A DNA stretch of 15,380 nucleotides from RGIG4608 sp045637205 (GCA_045637205.1 JAZTYY010000054.1:1-15380), one strand, 5' to 3'; shown: positions 6,047 through 14,079, counted from the first letter of the stretch. Program-made: numbers and translations. The notes: generated from the letters alone by a model not told the origin.

Positions 6047-7978
6047 TTGAAAAAGAACAAGATAACAAATAAAAAGACGGCTAAAAAAAGACGTGGCCCA
6101 CTTGCTTGGCTTGGCAGAATTGCCGATGCCATTGTCAGAGTGGTAAATCGAGGTCCTATCGGATTTTTCTTTGCCGATCTCTATACAAAATGTAACGAAA
6201 AATGGAAAAATGGGTTTGTATACAACCTTTTTAGACGCAGAAAGCAAAAAATGAGAGAGCGCGCAACCTTGGCGCACATCTATGAGGATAGCTTGCTTAG
6301 TAATAAAATATCAACGTTTTCCACCGAAGTGGTTCACTCCAATTTGAGAATTTGGGGTGTGGCGCTTTTGTTCTTCGCGTTTGCAGTTATTGCAATTGCA
6401 ATGGTGAAATACTATTTCTTTGGTGAGTTTGTATTTGGATCCTTCATCATAGGTGCTTTGATTGCATTGCTTTCATTCCCACTCATCATTTCAAAAAAAG
6501 AGCTTGGCGAGGCGCTTCTTAAGGGAAAACTTACAAAATACGTAATAACCCAAGTGTTGAATCTTAATACAACAAGATTTGAAAAATCTGAAACAACGTT
6601 TGAGGGAAGCTATTTTGTTGCGATTTTGTTTGCAACCTCGGTTGGATGTCTAACTTATTTCATAGATCCTATGGTTGTAATTTCAATAGCATTGCTTGTG
6701 ATGCTTTTCACACTTTTGATGTCTTTCCCCGAGCTTGGACCTGTGTTTACAATGATTGCACTTCCTTTTGCTAATGTATTTTCAAATCCTTCTATTGCAA
6801 TTTTGGTGCTTGTTGGATTTTCATTTTGTGGATTTATGGTTAAATTGCTTAGAGCTAAAAGAGTTATGAGACTTGAGCTCATCGACGTTTTAGTTTGCGC
6901 CTTTACCGGACTTATGTTGTTTGGCGGTGTTTTCTCACACGGAGGTATAAGCTCACTTGGTTCAGCAGCAATGTATTGTGGCTTCATTTTGATTTACTTT
7001 TTGATTGGAAATATGTATATCAGTAAGTCATCAATACACAGATCATTTAAAATTCTTATAGTTACAGCGACAATAGTTTCTATTGTCGGAATTATTCGCG
7101 GTGGCGCGATTAACGAGTCATGGGTTGATTTGTCAATGTTTGGTGATTTGCCTGGTAGAGTTAGTGTATTCCTTGGTAATCCCAATATGCTTGGTGCATA
7201 TCTTGTTATTGTTTTCCCATTGACACTTGGTCAAATGAAGGTTAGCCAAAAGAAGATAATTAAGCTTATCTATTTCATCGCGGCTGCTTTGATTTTTGCT
7301 TGTACTGTTTTGACAGGTTCAAGAGGCGCGTGGATTGGTATCATTGTTACTCTTGTTCTTTTCTTATTAATTTACAATTTCAGAAACATATGGATTGTAC
7401 TTTTGGGTGCTGCTTTGGTGCCTGTGTGGAATTATTTCCTCCCCAATTACATTGTAAATCGTTTTTCAAGTATATTCACAATGGCTGACACATCCGTACA
7501 AATGCGCTTGAATATTTGGAGTGGCGCATGGGATATGGCTAAGAGCAATTGGCTTACGGGCATAGGCGTTGGTGAACGTGCTTTTAGATTGGCTTATAGC
7601 GATTATGCAGTAGCAGGTGCTGAGAGTGCGGTACATTCACATAGCTTGCCTTTGCAAATACTTTTAGAGCTTGGTATTGTTGGGCTTGTTGTTTTTGCTT
7701 TGATTATGTTTACCTTCTGGCAAAAAAGTGCCGTTGAAATTAAGAACGGAACAAAAAAGAGCAAATCAAGAACAATGATAGCTGCTGGAATGGCTTCAAT
7801 CGGTGGTGCTATGGTTATGGGACTTACTGATAATATTTGGTATAACTATCGCGTATTTATGATGTTTTGGATTGTAGTTGCTCTTACGGTTACTCTTAGC
7901 AAAAACAATGTAAGAGAGAGGGAATTAATGAGAGTTACTAACAATATGACAAGTGCGGATATTGAATTTAACCGCTGA
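6047..7978 (+). CDS. O-antigen ligase/polymerase-like (Wzy_C family) membrane protein
   Basis: This is a 643-residue polytopic inner-membrane protein of the Wzy/WaaL type, enzymes that polymerise or transfer undecaprenyl-linked glycans outside the membrane. I count roughly 13-15 hydrophobic segments from residue 101 to 617. The family core lies in the C-terminal half: LTGSRGAWIG (422-431, conserved Arg426), a large outer loop with RLNIWSGAWDMAKSNWLTG (487-505) and GIGVGERAF, then VHSHSLPLQILLELGIVG (529-546), where His530 or His532 matches the conserved histidine. A basic cytoplasmic tail of about 70 residues and extra N-terminal helices make it longer than typical ligases of about 400-450 residues. 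The start is TTG at 6047, set by GGGAGGG (6034-6040) six bases upstream. It lies 30 bases after trmD and 18 before a DUF4330 gene, so the three are probably co-transcribed. Substrate is unknown; Gram-positives lack O-antigen, so a wall or capsular glycan is inferred. Confidence 0.85.
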   Translation: MKKNKITNKKTAKKRRGPLAWLGRIADAIVRVVNRGPIGFFFADLYTKCNEKWKNGFVYNLFRRRKQKMRERATLAHIYEDSLLSNKISTFSTEVVHSNLRIWGVALLFFAFAVIAIAMVKYYFFGEFVFGSFIIGALIALLSFPLIISKKELGEALLKGKLTKYVITQVLNLNTTRFEKSETTFEGSYFVAILFATSVGCLTYFIDPMVVISIALLVMLFTLLMSFPELGPVFTMIALPFANVFSNPSIAILVLVGFSFCGFMVKLLRAKRVMRLELIDVLVCAFTGLMLFGGVFSHGGISSLGSAAMYCGFILIYFLIGNMYISKSSIHRSFKILIVTATIVSIVGIIRGGAINESWVDLSMFGDLPGRVSVFLGNPNMLGAYLVIVFPLTLGQMKVSQKKIIKLIYFIAAALIFACTVLTGSRGAWIGIIVTLVLFLLIYNFRNIWIVLLGAALVPVWNYFLPNYIVNRFSSIFTMADTSVQMRLNIWSGAWDMAKSNWLTGIGVGERAFRLAYSDYAVAGAESAVHSHSLPLQILLELGIVGLVVFALIMFTFWQKSAVEIKNGTKKSKSRTMIAAGMASIGGAMVMGLTDNIWYNYRVFMMFWIVVALTVTLSKNNVRERELMRVTNNMTSADIEFNR

Positions 7979-7996
7979 TATGATTTGGAGGAGATT

Positions 7997-8509
7997 ATGA
8001 ATAATAATAAAACAAATCAAGCTACACAAAAAAAGCATAAATTCAATATCTTTGATATGGTTGCAATTTTGATCGTTTTGGCAGTTGCGGTTGGTGCGTT
8101 TTTCTGGTTTGACCCCATTGGACTTAGAGTGACTGAAGCCGAAACAAGAGAAGAAACAATTATTTGCGTAATTGAACTTGACGATATGGACAAATTGCAA
8201 AGTGAAAGCATCAAAAAGGGAAATGACGTAATTATTGTTACAAACGGCGTTGACATCAGTAAAATTCTTAAGGTGAATAAGGTAGCGTCTTCAAGCTGGG
8301 AGCTTTCTGAAAACGGTGAGGAGATGGTGCTTGTTACAAATCAAGATAAGGATACCGTTTACATTACCGTTGAGCTTAAATGCACCTATATGGAGGACGT
8401 TGGCTATTTTATACACAACCAGCAATTACTCATTGGAAATGAACTTGAGCTTAGATTTACAGCATTTAATACTGTTGGCAAATGTGTAAGATTTGAGATT
8501 AAGGAGTAA
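7997..8509 (+). CDS. DUF4330-like single-pass membrane protein, first of a tandem pair
   Basis: This 170-residue protein has a short basic cytoplasmic tail with KKHKFNIFDM (12-21), one transmembrane helix (about 21-38), and an extracytoplasmic beta-rich domain. The tail-helix pattern, with N[IV]xD just before the helix, and the small exported domain fit DUF4330, a family with no assigned function. The exported part shows VIELDDMDKLQSESIKKGNDV (58-78) and ends with a segment containing IGNELELRF (146-154), both with counterparts in the next gene. The ATG at 7997 is preferred over an in-frame TTG at 7985 because GGAGGAG (7987-7993) sits between them. It is the fourth gene of the rimM operon. 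Confidence 0.75.
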   Translation: MNNNKTNQATQKKHKFNIFDMVAILIVLAVAVGAFFWFDPIGLRVTEAETREETIICVIELDDMDKLQSESIKKGNDVIIVTNGVDISKILKVNKVASSSWELSENGEEMVLVTNQDKDTVYITVELKCTYMEDVGYFIHNQQLLIGNELELRFTAFNTVGKCVRFEIKE

Positions 8510-8521
8510 GGAGGGGGCAAA

Positions 8522-9049
8522 ATGCGTAAAGAAAATGTTAAAAAACATAAAATCAACGTGATGGATATTCTTGTCATTTTGCTTGCTGTGATATGCGTGT
8601 GCAGTATTGTTGCAAGGGCAACGTCAAACACAAACGTATATAAGGCTAAGGAATACCGTGTGTATTTTGAAATAGATGATATTAGAAGCTCCTCCTTCAC
8701 ATATTTTGAAGGACATGAGGGTGAAGCTGTAAGATTAAAATCTAACGGAAAAATACTTGGAACTCTTGGTGGGGATTTTGCACGTGGAGTGGCAATTCAC
8801 ACATATACTGAAAACATGGAAGACGGAACTAAAATAACAAAGCAGGCAACACATCCATTACCTGAAAACGGAGCGCTTTATACACAGGAAAGATGCTCAA
8901 TTAGTGGATATATAGTAGTTTGTGGAAATTATTTAAACAACGGAATTCTTTTTGAAGATGAAAGCTTTATCAAATGTGATCAAGAGCTTGAGGTGTTAAC
9001 TGAGCATCTTGAGGTGACTATCAGACTGACAGGAGTTTCTGAAAATTAA
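8522..9049 (+). CDS. DUF4330-like single-pass membrane protein, second of a tandem pair
   Basis: This 175-residue protein has the same plan as its upstream neighbour: basic tail KKHKINVMDI (7-16), one helix (about 15-31), and an exported domain. Similar landmarks recur in order: VYFEIDDI (47-54) against VIELDD, a Gly-rich turn SNGKILGTLGG (74-84), and CDQELEVLT (152-160) against GNELELRF. It is therefore a diverged paralogue rather than a recent copy. The exported domain has Cys125, Cys134 and Cys152. GGAGGGGG (8510-8517) directly follows the previous stop codon, giving a 12-base gap and tight coupling. No convincing terminator follows, only a weak imperfect hairpin near 9060-9083. Function unknown. 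Confidence 0.75.
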   Translation: MRKENVKKHKINVMDILVILLAVICVCSIVARATSNTNVYKAKEYRVYFEIDDIRSSSFTYFEGHEGEAVRLKSNGKILGTLGGDFARGVAIHTYTENMEDGTKITKQATHPLPENGALYTQERCSISGYIVVCGNYLNNGILFEDESFIKCDQELEVLTEHLEVTIRLTGVSEN

Positions 9050-9145
9050 AGAGAAAAAAGCATAATTTTGTGAAAAAATGTGCAATATCATTAAAAAATC
9101 AATAAAATTCGTCAAAAGTTTATGCAATCATACAAATACTTTTTC

Positions 9146-9174
9146 TTGATTTTGTCTACTGATTTTGTTATACT
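9146..9174 (+). promoter_or_regulatory. Sigma-A-type promoter of ptsH
   Basis: -35 TTGATT (9146-9151), a 17-base spacer and -10 TATACT (9169-9174) lie 65 bases upstream of the ptsH ATG. A second TATACT overlaps just downstream (9174-9179). I see no catabolite-responsive element matching the CcpA consensus in this intergenic stretch (9050-9239). Confidence 0.65.
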
Positions 9175-9239
9175 ATACTTAAGAAACTATACAATCAAAA
9201 ATTGTTTATTTTTAGTAGAGTAAAATTAGGAGCGTTACT

Positions 9240-9512
9240 ATGATTACTAAAGAGGTAAAAATTTCAAATGCAATAGGACTTCATGCAAGACCTGCAACTT
9301 TCTTCATTCAGAAGGCTAATACTTATAACAGCTCTATCTGGGTTGAAAAGGATGACCGCAAGGTTAATGCAAAAAGCCTCTTAGGTGTTCTTTCTTTGGG
9401 AATTGCTAAGGGAATGACCATCGTGCTTACTGCAGACGGTAAGGATGAGGATCTTGCTATTGAAGGGCTTACTGATCTCATCAATAACGGTTTTGAAGAT
9501 CAGGCATTCTAA
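9240..9512 (+). CDS. ptsH: Phosphocarrier protein HPr
   Basis: HPr passes phosphate from enzyme I to the sugar-specific IIA proteins of the phosphotransferase system. The 90-residue protein has the active-site motif IGLHARPAT with His15 and the regulatory-site motif KSLLGVLSLG with Ser46. The Ser46 block is typical of HPr from low-GC Gram-positives, where HPr kinase phosphorylates it to drive CcpA-dependent catabolite control. Both sites are intact, so it should act as a true HPr rather than a Crh-type protein lacking His15. AGGAG (9228-9232) lies 7 bases before the ATG. No ptsI neighbours it: it appears to be a single-gene unit between a DUF4330 gene and uvrC. Confidence 0.95.
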   Translation: MITKEVKISNAIGLHARPATFFIQKANTYNSSIWVEKDDRKVNAKSLLGVLSLGIAKGMTIVLTADGKDEDLAIEGLTDLINNGFEDQAF

Positions 9513-9534
9513 TTGCTTTTAAAAACAAAATTTT

Positions 9535-9557
9535 GGCGAGGAGTTAATCTCCTCGCC
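9535..9557 (+). terminator. Hairpin between ptsH and uvrC, possibly a leaky terminator
   Basis: A perfect 9-bp stem GGCGAGGAG (9535-9543) and CTCCTCGCC (9549-9557), loop TTAAT, starts 22 bases after the ptsH stop. The sequence after it on the plus strand is TCTTTACTCTTT, a poor U-tract interrupted by C and A. Since uvrC has no clear promoter of its own, partial read-through from ptsH is plausible. Confidence 0.65.
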
Positions 9558-9603
9558 TCTTTACTCTTTAATGGAGTTAATATTTTGAAAGGAGCGTGAT
9601 TTA

Positions 9604-11427
9604 ATGTCAACAAAGGCTGAATTGTTATCTTTAGCCAATGCTTTGCCACTTTGTCCGGGCGTGTATATTATGCGTGACCGTTCTGGCAAGGTTATTTACG
9701 TTGGAAAGAGCGCCAAGCTCAAAAATCGCGTTTCCCAGTATTTCCAAAACGGAGAAAAGGATAGAAAGACAACGAAAATGGTTTCATCCGTTTTTGAGTT
9801 TGACTATATCCTTTGTGATACCGAGATTGAGGCGCTATCTCTTGAAAACGCGCTTATTAAACAATATACACCGAGATACAATATAAGGCTTAAGGATTCA
9901 AAATCCTATCCTTATATTAAAATTACTAACGAAGAATATCCGCGCATAATGTTTACACGCACTCGCCTTGCCGACAAGGCAAGATATTTTGGGCCCTATT
10001 CAGGTGCTTCAGTTGCGCTTGGTATTATGTCGCTTCTATATAAAACCCTGGGGATTCCCAATTGCAAGCTCCACTTTCCAAAGGATATTGGCAAGGGTAG
10101 GGAGTGTCTTTATTATCAAATGAAGCAATGCTGCGGAGTTTGTCAGGGTCACGTTAGCAAGGAAGAATATAACGAGCTTATTTCTTGTGCAGTTGATATT
10201 TTAAAGGGAAACACCCGTGGGGCTATTGCTTCACTTGAAGAAAAGATGTATGCTTATTCTGAAAATGAGCAATATGAGGCTGCCATGAAGTGCCGTGATA
10301 CGATACGTGCGCTTCAAAAAATCAGAGAAAGACAAAAGGTAGTGGACTCACCCGATGCCGAATATGACGTTATTGCTCTATATTCTGAGGAGCTTTGCTC
10401 TTGTCTTGCAATTTACTCAATTCGCGAAGGTGTACTTACGGGCAAAAATGAATACGTTTTTGGTGCTGATAAGATTTTAGAGGAGGAATCTCTAACTGCG
10501 TTTTTGGTTGATTACTATTCGCATACTGATTCAATTCCCAAAAAGATTGTTATTGATGATTCGATTTGTCTTGAAAGTCAGCTTTTGACTGCATTTTTGA
10601 GTGAAAAATGCTCAAAGAAGGTGACCGTTTGGATGCCACAGCGTACCGAGGCGAAAAAGCTTTGCGAAATGGTATATAACAATGCCAAGGAAAAGGCTGA
10701 GGCGTATCTTAGAGAATACGAAAAGGATAATACAACGCTTTTCCGTCTTGCTGAGCTTCTTGAGCTTGAGAGTGTGCCCGAAAGAATTGAGGCATATGAT
10801 ATCTCAAATCTTGGCAGTGAGCACAAGACGGGCGGAATGGTTGTTTATATTGACGGCAAGCCGAAAAAGGCTGACTACCGTTCATTTAATATAAAAGAGG
10901 TTGACGGTACTGATGACTATGCGTGCATGCGCGAAACCTTGCGACGTAGACTTTCACATCTTAGCGATATGCAGGGTTCGATGGGAGAATATCCCGACCT
11001 TATATTGCTTGACGGTGGTAAAACACACGTTGCAACAGTACGTGAGGTACTTAATGAAATGGAAATTGACATTCCCATATTCGGTATGGTGAAGGACGAT
11101 TTTCATAAAACTCGTGCACTTTGCACCGAGGATGACGAGATAAGCATTGCGCGTGAGCAGGCGGTTTATGGACTTATATTTAGAATTCAAGAGGAAGTTC
11201 ATAGATATACTGTTTCAAAAATGAGCAATGCGAAATCAAAGACCATAAAAAAGTCAACTCTTGAAAAAATCAAAGGTATTGGTGCTACAAAGGCCAAGTC
11301 ACTTTTGGCTCATTTTGGTGGCATTACAGCTATAAAAAATGCCAAGTTTGAGGAGCTTTGTGCAGTTAAGGGTATTAGCAAAAATGATGCTCAAAGTATT
11401 ATAGATTATTATCGTAACGGAGTTTAA
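9604..11427 (+). CDS. uvrC: Excinuclease ABC subunit C, UvrC
   Basis: UvrC makes both incisions around a DNA lesion in nucleotide excision repair, recruited by UvrB. The 607-residue length is typical. In order: a GIY-YIG nuclease domain (about 15-95) with PGVYIM (18-23), IYVGK (31-35) and Glu76 in EIEALSLEN; four cysteines C154, C168, C176, C180 spaced like the iron-sulphur ligands reported for E. coli UvrC; a UvrB-binding UVR motif (about 204-240); the RNase H-like nuclease with Asp399 in YDISN, Asp470 in LLDGGKTH and His533 in EVHRYTV; and a C-terminal helix-hairpin-helix pair (about 551-605) with IKGIGATKAKSLL. All key catalytic residues are present. AAAGGAG (9588-9594) lies 9 bases before the ATG. 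It heads an operon with rsmD and coaD. Confidence 0.97.
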   Translation: MSTKAELLSLANALPLCPGVYIMRDRSGKVIYVGKSAKLKNRVSQYFQNGEKDRKTTKMVSSVFEFDYILCDTEIEALSLENALIKQYTPRYNIRLKDSKSYPYIKITNEEYPRIMFTRTRLADKARYFGPYSGASVALGIMSLLYKTLGIPNCKLHFPKDIGKGRECLYYQMKQCCGVCQGHVSKEEYNELISCAVDILKGNTRGAIASLEEKMYAYSENEQYEAAMKCRDTIRALQKIRERQKVVDSPDAEYDVIALYSEELCSCLAIYSIREGVLTGKNEYVFGADKILEEESLTAFLVDYYSHTDSIPKKIVIDDSICLESQLLTAFLSEKCSKKVTVWMPQRTEAKKLCEMVYNNAKEKAEAYLREYEKDNTTLFRLAELLELESVPERIEAYDISNLGSEHKTGGMVVYIDGKPKKADYRSFNIKEVDGTDDYACMRETLRRRLSHLSDMQGSMGEYPDLILLDGGKTHVATVREVLNEMEIDIPIFGMVKDDFHKTRALCTEDDEISIAREQAVYGLIFRIQEEVHRYTVSKMSNAKSKTIKKSTLEKIKGIGATKAKSLLAHFGGITAIKNAKFEELCAVKGISKNDAQSIIDYYRNGV

Positions 11428-11431
11428 TTTT

Positions 11432-11986
11432 ATGAGAATTATAACGGGAAGGGCAAAGGGAACAAAGCTTTTGACACTTGATGGGCTTGATACTCGCCCC
11501 ACTAGTGAAAGAAGCAAGGAAGCTATATTTTCGATGCTCCAATTTGAAATAGAGGGGAGAGTTGTGCTTGATTTGTTTGCGGGCTCAGGGCAAATGGGAC
11601 TTGAGGCTGTGAGCCGTGGGGCAAGCCGTGCCTATCTTGTCGATAGGGGCAGGGGAGCGCACGATATCATTAAGAAGAATATCGAAAAGAGTCGTCTTTC
11701 TGATGGTTGTGTGGCGCTTTGTGAGGATTCAATTTCTTTTTTGAAAAAGCAAAACGGAATGCAAAAATTCGATATTGTTTTTCTTGATCCGCCATATGCT
11801 ACGAATTTGATTGATGAGTCGGCAACTCTTCTTTTTGAGAAGGAGTTAATAAAAAGTACCTCATATATCGTTTGTGAAAGTGATAGATTTGATATTTTGA
11901 GCGAGAAAAATTTGAATAGATTTGAAGTAATTAAAACAATGAAACACGGAATTGCGCACATTTCAGTGCTTAAAATGAGGAAATAA
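11432..11986 (+). CDS. rsmD: 16S rRNA (guanine966-N2)-methyltransferase RsmD
   Basis: RsmD uses S-adenosylmethionine to methylate G966 (E. coli numbering) of 16S rRNA in the 30S P-site region. The 184-residue length is normal. Family hallmarks are MRIITGRAKG at the start, RPTSERSKEAIF (22-33), the methyl-donor loop LDLFAGSGQMGLEAVSRGA (46-64) and the catalytic LDPPY (118-122), the N6/N2 amino-methyltransferase motif IV. Only 4 bases separate it from uvrC, and GGAG at the end of uvrC serves as ribosome binding site. The rsmD-coaD pairing is widespread and supports the call. Confidence 0.94.
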   Translation: MRIITGRAKGTKLLTLDGLDTRPTSERSKEAIFSMLQFEIEGRVVLDLFAGSGQMGLEAVSRGASRAYLVDRGRGAHDIIKKNIEKSRLSDGCVALCEDSISFLKKQNGMQKFDIVFLDPPYATNLIDESATLLFEKELIKSTSYIVCESDRFDILSEKNLNRFEVIKTMKHGIAHISVLKMRK

Positions 11987-11987
11987 T

Positions 11988-12461
11988 ATGAGAATTGCAG
12001 TTATACCCGGCAGCTTTGATCCTATGACAATTGGACATATAAACATAATAGAACGCGCGTCAAAGCTTTTTGACAAGGTTTTTGTTGCGGTGATGATAAA
12101 CAATACAAAGGAGTATATGTTCACACGCGAGCAAAGAACTGAGATTGCGCGTCTTTCAGTTGCGCATCTTGACAACGTTGAGGTTATTTTTGATGACGGA
12201 ATGCTTTGGGAGCTTGCTTTGCGCCTTGATGCCTGTGCTATAGTTAAGGGAATTCGCGATTATAAGGACTATCAGTATGAATTTGAGATGGCTCAATATA
12301 ATTACAAGAAGAATCCGAAGGCACAAACAGTATTTTTGCCCTGTGAGGAGGGTGCGCGTGAAATAAGCTCAACCGTTGTACGTGACCGCATAGCACACAG
12401 CAAGGATATTTCCGATATTGTCTCAAAAAATGTGATAAAATATATATATGACTTGAATTAA
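11988..12461 (+). CDS. coaD: Phosphopantetheine adenylyltransferase CoaD
   Basis: CoaD transfers AMP from ATP to 4'-phosphopantetheine, giving dephospho-coenzyme A, the penultimate step of CoA synthesis. The 157-residue length is standard. It shows the nucleotidyltransferase start PGSFDPMTIGH (7-17) with the TxGH motif, VKGIRDYKDYQYEFEMAQYN (86-105) of the hexameric bacterial enzyme, and ISSTVVR (126-132) for ATP phosphate binding. It starts 1 base after the rsmD stop codon, with GAGG (11977-11980) inside rsmD, so translation is coupled. A strong terminator ends the operon. Confidence 0.97.
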   Translation: MRIAVIPGSFDPMTIGHINIIERASKLFDKVFVAVMINNTKEYMFTREQRTEIARLSVAHLDNVEVIFDDGMLWELALRLDACAIVKGIRDYKDYQYEFEMAQYNYKKNPKAQTVFLPCEEGAREISSTVVRDRIAHSKDISDIVSKNVIKYIYDLN

Positions 12462-12463
12462 TT

Positions 12464-12497
12464 AAAATCCCACCCGAATTTACGGGTGGGATTTTTT
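12464..12497 (+). terminator. Rho-independent terminator of the uvrC-rsmD-coaD operon
   Basis: A 13-bp stem (12464-12476 with 12483-12495, loop AATTTA) whose core is CCCACCCG/CGGGTGGG, followed by six T. It starts 2 bases after the coaD stop. Upstream A residues also give a T-run on the opposite strand. Confidence 0.92.
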
Positions 12498-12540
12498 GTA
12501 CAGTTTGGTGTGCTCGTCCGTAAAAAAACAAAACAAGCAT

Positions 12541-12571
12541 AGTTCTAAAAGTGTGTGTTTGCTCATAAAAT
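12541..12571 (+). promoter_or_regulatory. Possible sigma-E-type sporulation promoter of spoIVA
   Basis: CATAAAAT (12564-12571) fits the Bacillus/Clostridium sigma-E -10 consensus CATACANT well. The expected -35 region 13-14 bases upstream reads TTCTAAAA (12543-12550), a weak match. A start near 12578 would leave a 20-odd-base leader ending in GGAGG (12589-12593). SpoIVA is sigma-E-controlled in B. subtilis, so placement is sensible, but the -35 is not convincing by itself. I see no sigma-A promoter in 12498-12600. Confidence 0.4.
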
Positions 12572-12600
12572 TAACCGAAGATTATTTTGGAGGTCTGTAT

Positions 12601-14079
12601 ATGAGTGAACATTCAATTTATAAGGATATTGCCAAAAGAACGGGTGGTGATATCTATATCGGTGTGGTGGGCCCTGTGAGAAGCGGAAAATCCACCTTTA
12701 TTAAGCGATTTATGGAATCCTTGGTGTTGCCCAATATCAAGGAAGGCTATGACCGTGACAGAGCACGCGACGAGCTTCCGCAAAGTGCAGGTGGGCGCAC
12801 GGTTATGACTACCGAGCCAAAGTTCATTCCCGACAACGCGGTGACAATTGACATGGGTGACGGTGCTTCCATGCAAGTTAAAATGATTGACTGTGTGGGG
12901 TATATTGTTCCAGATGCGCTCGGTACGATTGAGGACGGACAGCCGAGAATGGTGCGCACTCCTTGGAGAAAGGAGCCAATGCCCTTTGTTGAGGCGGCGG
13001 AGCTTGGCACGAAAAAGGTAATTACCGACCACTCAACCATAGGAATGCTGATCACAACGGATGGTACTATTGGTGAAATTCCACGCGAAAGCTATGTAAA
13101 TGCTGAGGAGAGAGTTGTTAAGGAGCTAAAGGAAATGGGTAAGCCGTTTGCTATGATACTTAACTCATCAAATCCATCAAATGAAAAGAGTATTGCTTTA
13201 GCATATGAGCTTGAGGAAAAATACGGTGCACCCGTGGCACTTGTAAATTGCCTTGAGCTTGACGGTGAGGACATAAGACATATACTTGAAATGATTTTGT
13301 GTGAATTTCCCGTCAGTGAAATTAGGGTTGCTTTACCTGAGTGGATGCAGGCGGTTGAGGATTCACATCCCGTAAAAAGTTCAATTAGAGACAGTGTTTT
13401 CAAATGTGCGCGCGACGTTGAAAAAATGGGTCAAATCAAGGGTGCATTTTTGCCACTTGCTAAGAATGAGCATATTGAAAAATTTAATTTTGATAGCATA
13501 GATTACGGCAGTGGAAGGGCAAAAATATCAGTTGAATGCTCAAAGGAATTATACTTTAAGGTTTTGAGTGAGCTTACGGGCTTTGAAATTGCCAGTGAAG
13601 AGCAGCTTGTGAGAATGCTTAAGGAGTATTCCGTTAAAAAGAGTGAATTTGACCGCGTTGCTGAGGCGCTCTTGGATGCAGACGAAAAGGGCTATGGCAT
13701 TGTTATGCCCGACGCTTCCAAGTTGCGTCTTGAAGAGCCTGAAATTGTGAAAAGAGCAGGGGGCTATGGAGTTAAGCTCCGTGCGAGTGCGCAGTCGATT
13801 CACATGATTCGTGCCAATATTGAAACTGAAATCAATCCAATTGTTGGCAGTGAAGAGCAGAGTGAGGATCTTGTTAAATATTTACTTGAAGAATTTGAAG
13901 AAGATCCGAAAAAGATTTGGGAGTCAAATATGTTTGGTAAATCTCTTTATGAGCTTATGAATGAGGGACTTCACACCAAGCTTGAGCATATCCCCGACGA
14001 GTCGCGCAATAAACTTTCTGAAACTCTTGAGCGCATCATTAACGAGGGAAGTAACGGTTTGATTTGTATTATTTTGTAA
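12601..14079 (+). CDS. spoIVA: Stage IV sporulation protein A, spore-coat morphogenetic ATPase
   Basis: SpoIVA polymerises with ATP hydrolysis on the outer forespore membrane and forms the base on which the spore coat is built. The 492 residues equal the B. subtilis length. The Walker A motif GPVRSGKST (24-32) places the catalytic Lys at position 30; Thr70/Thr71 match the reported sensor threonines and Asp97 in MIDCVGY matches the Walker B-like residue. The C-terminal half is the conserved middle and C-terminal SpoIVA region, ending in the hydrophobic GLICIIL needed in the family for localisation. The start at 12601 is set by GGAGG (12589-12593) and the conserved MSEHSIYKDI; a frame opening at 12496 begins inside the coaD terminator. 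It is a single-gene unit and implies an endospore-forming ancestor at least. Confidence 0.97.
   Translation: MSEHSIYKDIAKRTGGDIYIGVVGPVRSGKSTFIKRFMESLVLPNIKEGYDRDRARDELPQSAGGRTVMTTEPKFIPDNAVTIDMGDGASMQVKMIDCVGYIVPDALGTIEDGQPRMVRTPWRKEPMPFVEAAELGTKKVITDHSTIGMLITTDGTIGEIPRESYVNAEERVVKELKEMGKPFAMILNSSNPSNEKSIALAYELEEKYGAPVALVNCLELDGEDIRHILEMILCEFPVSEIRVALPEWMQAVEDSHPVKSSIRDSVFKCARDVEKMGQIKGAFLPLAKNEHIEKFNFDSIDYGSGRAKISVECSKELYFKVLSELTGFEIASEEQLVRMLKEYSVKKSEFDRVAEALLDADEKGYGIVMPDASKLRLEEPEIVKRAGGYGVKLRASAQSIHMIRANIETEINPIVGSEEQSEDLVKYLLEEFEEDPKKIWESNMFGKSLYELMNEGLHTKLEHIPDESRNKLSETLERIINEGSNGLICIIL

Noticed and set aside
7985..7996. TTG start for the first DUF4330-like gene
   Set aside because: It would place the ribosome binding site GGAGGAG inside the coding region; the ATG at 7997 is correctly spaced from it.
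9060..9083. Imperfect hairpin as terminator of the rimM operon
   Set aside because: The stem is AT-rich with a mismatch and a wobble, and no T-run follows on the plus strand.
12496..12600. 35-residue N-terminal extension of SpoIVA from a TTG
   Set aside because: The start lies within the coaD terminator and the downstream ATG has GGAGG plus the exact family length of 492 residues.
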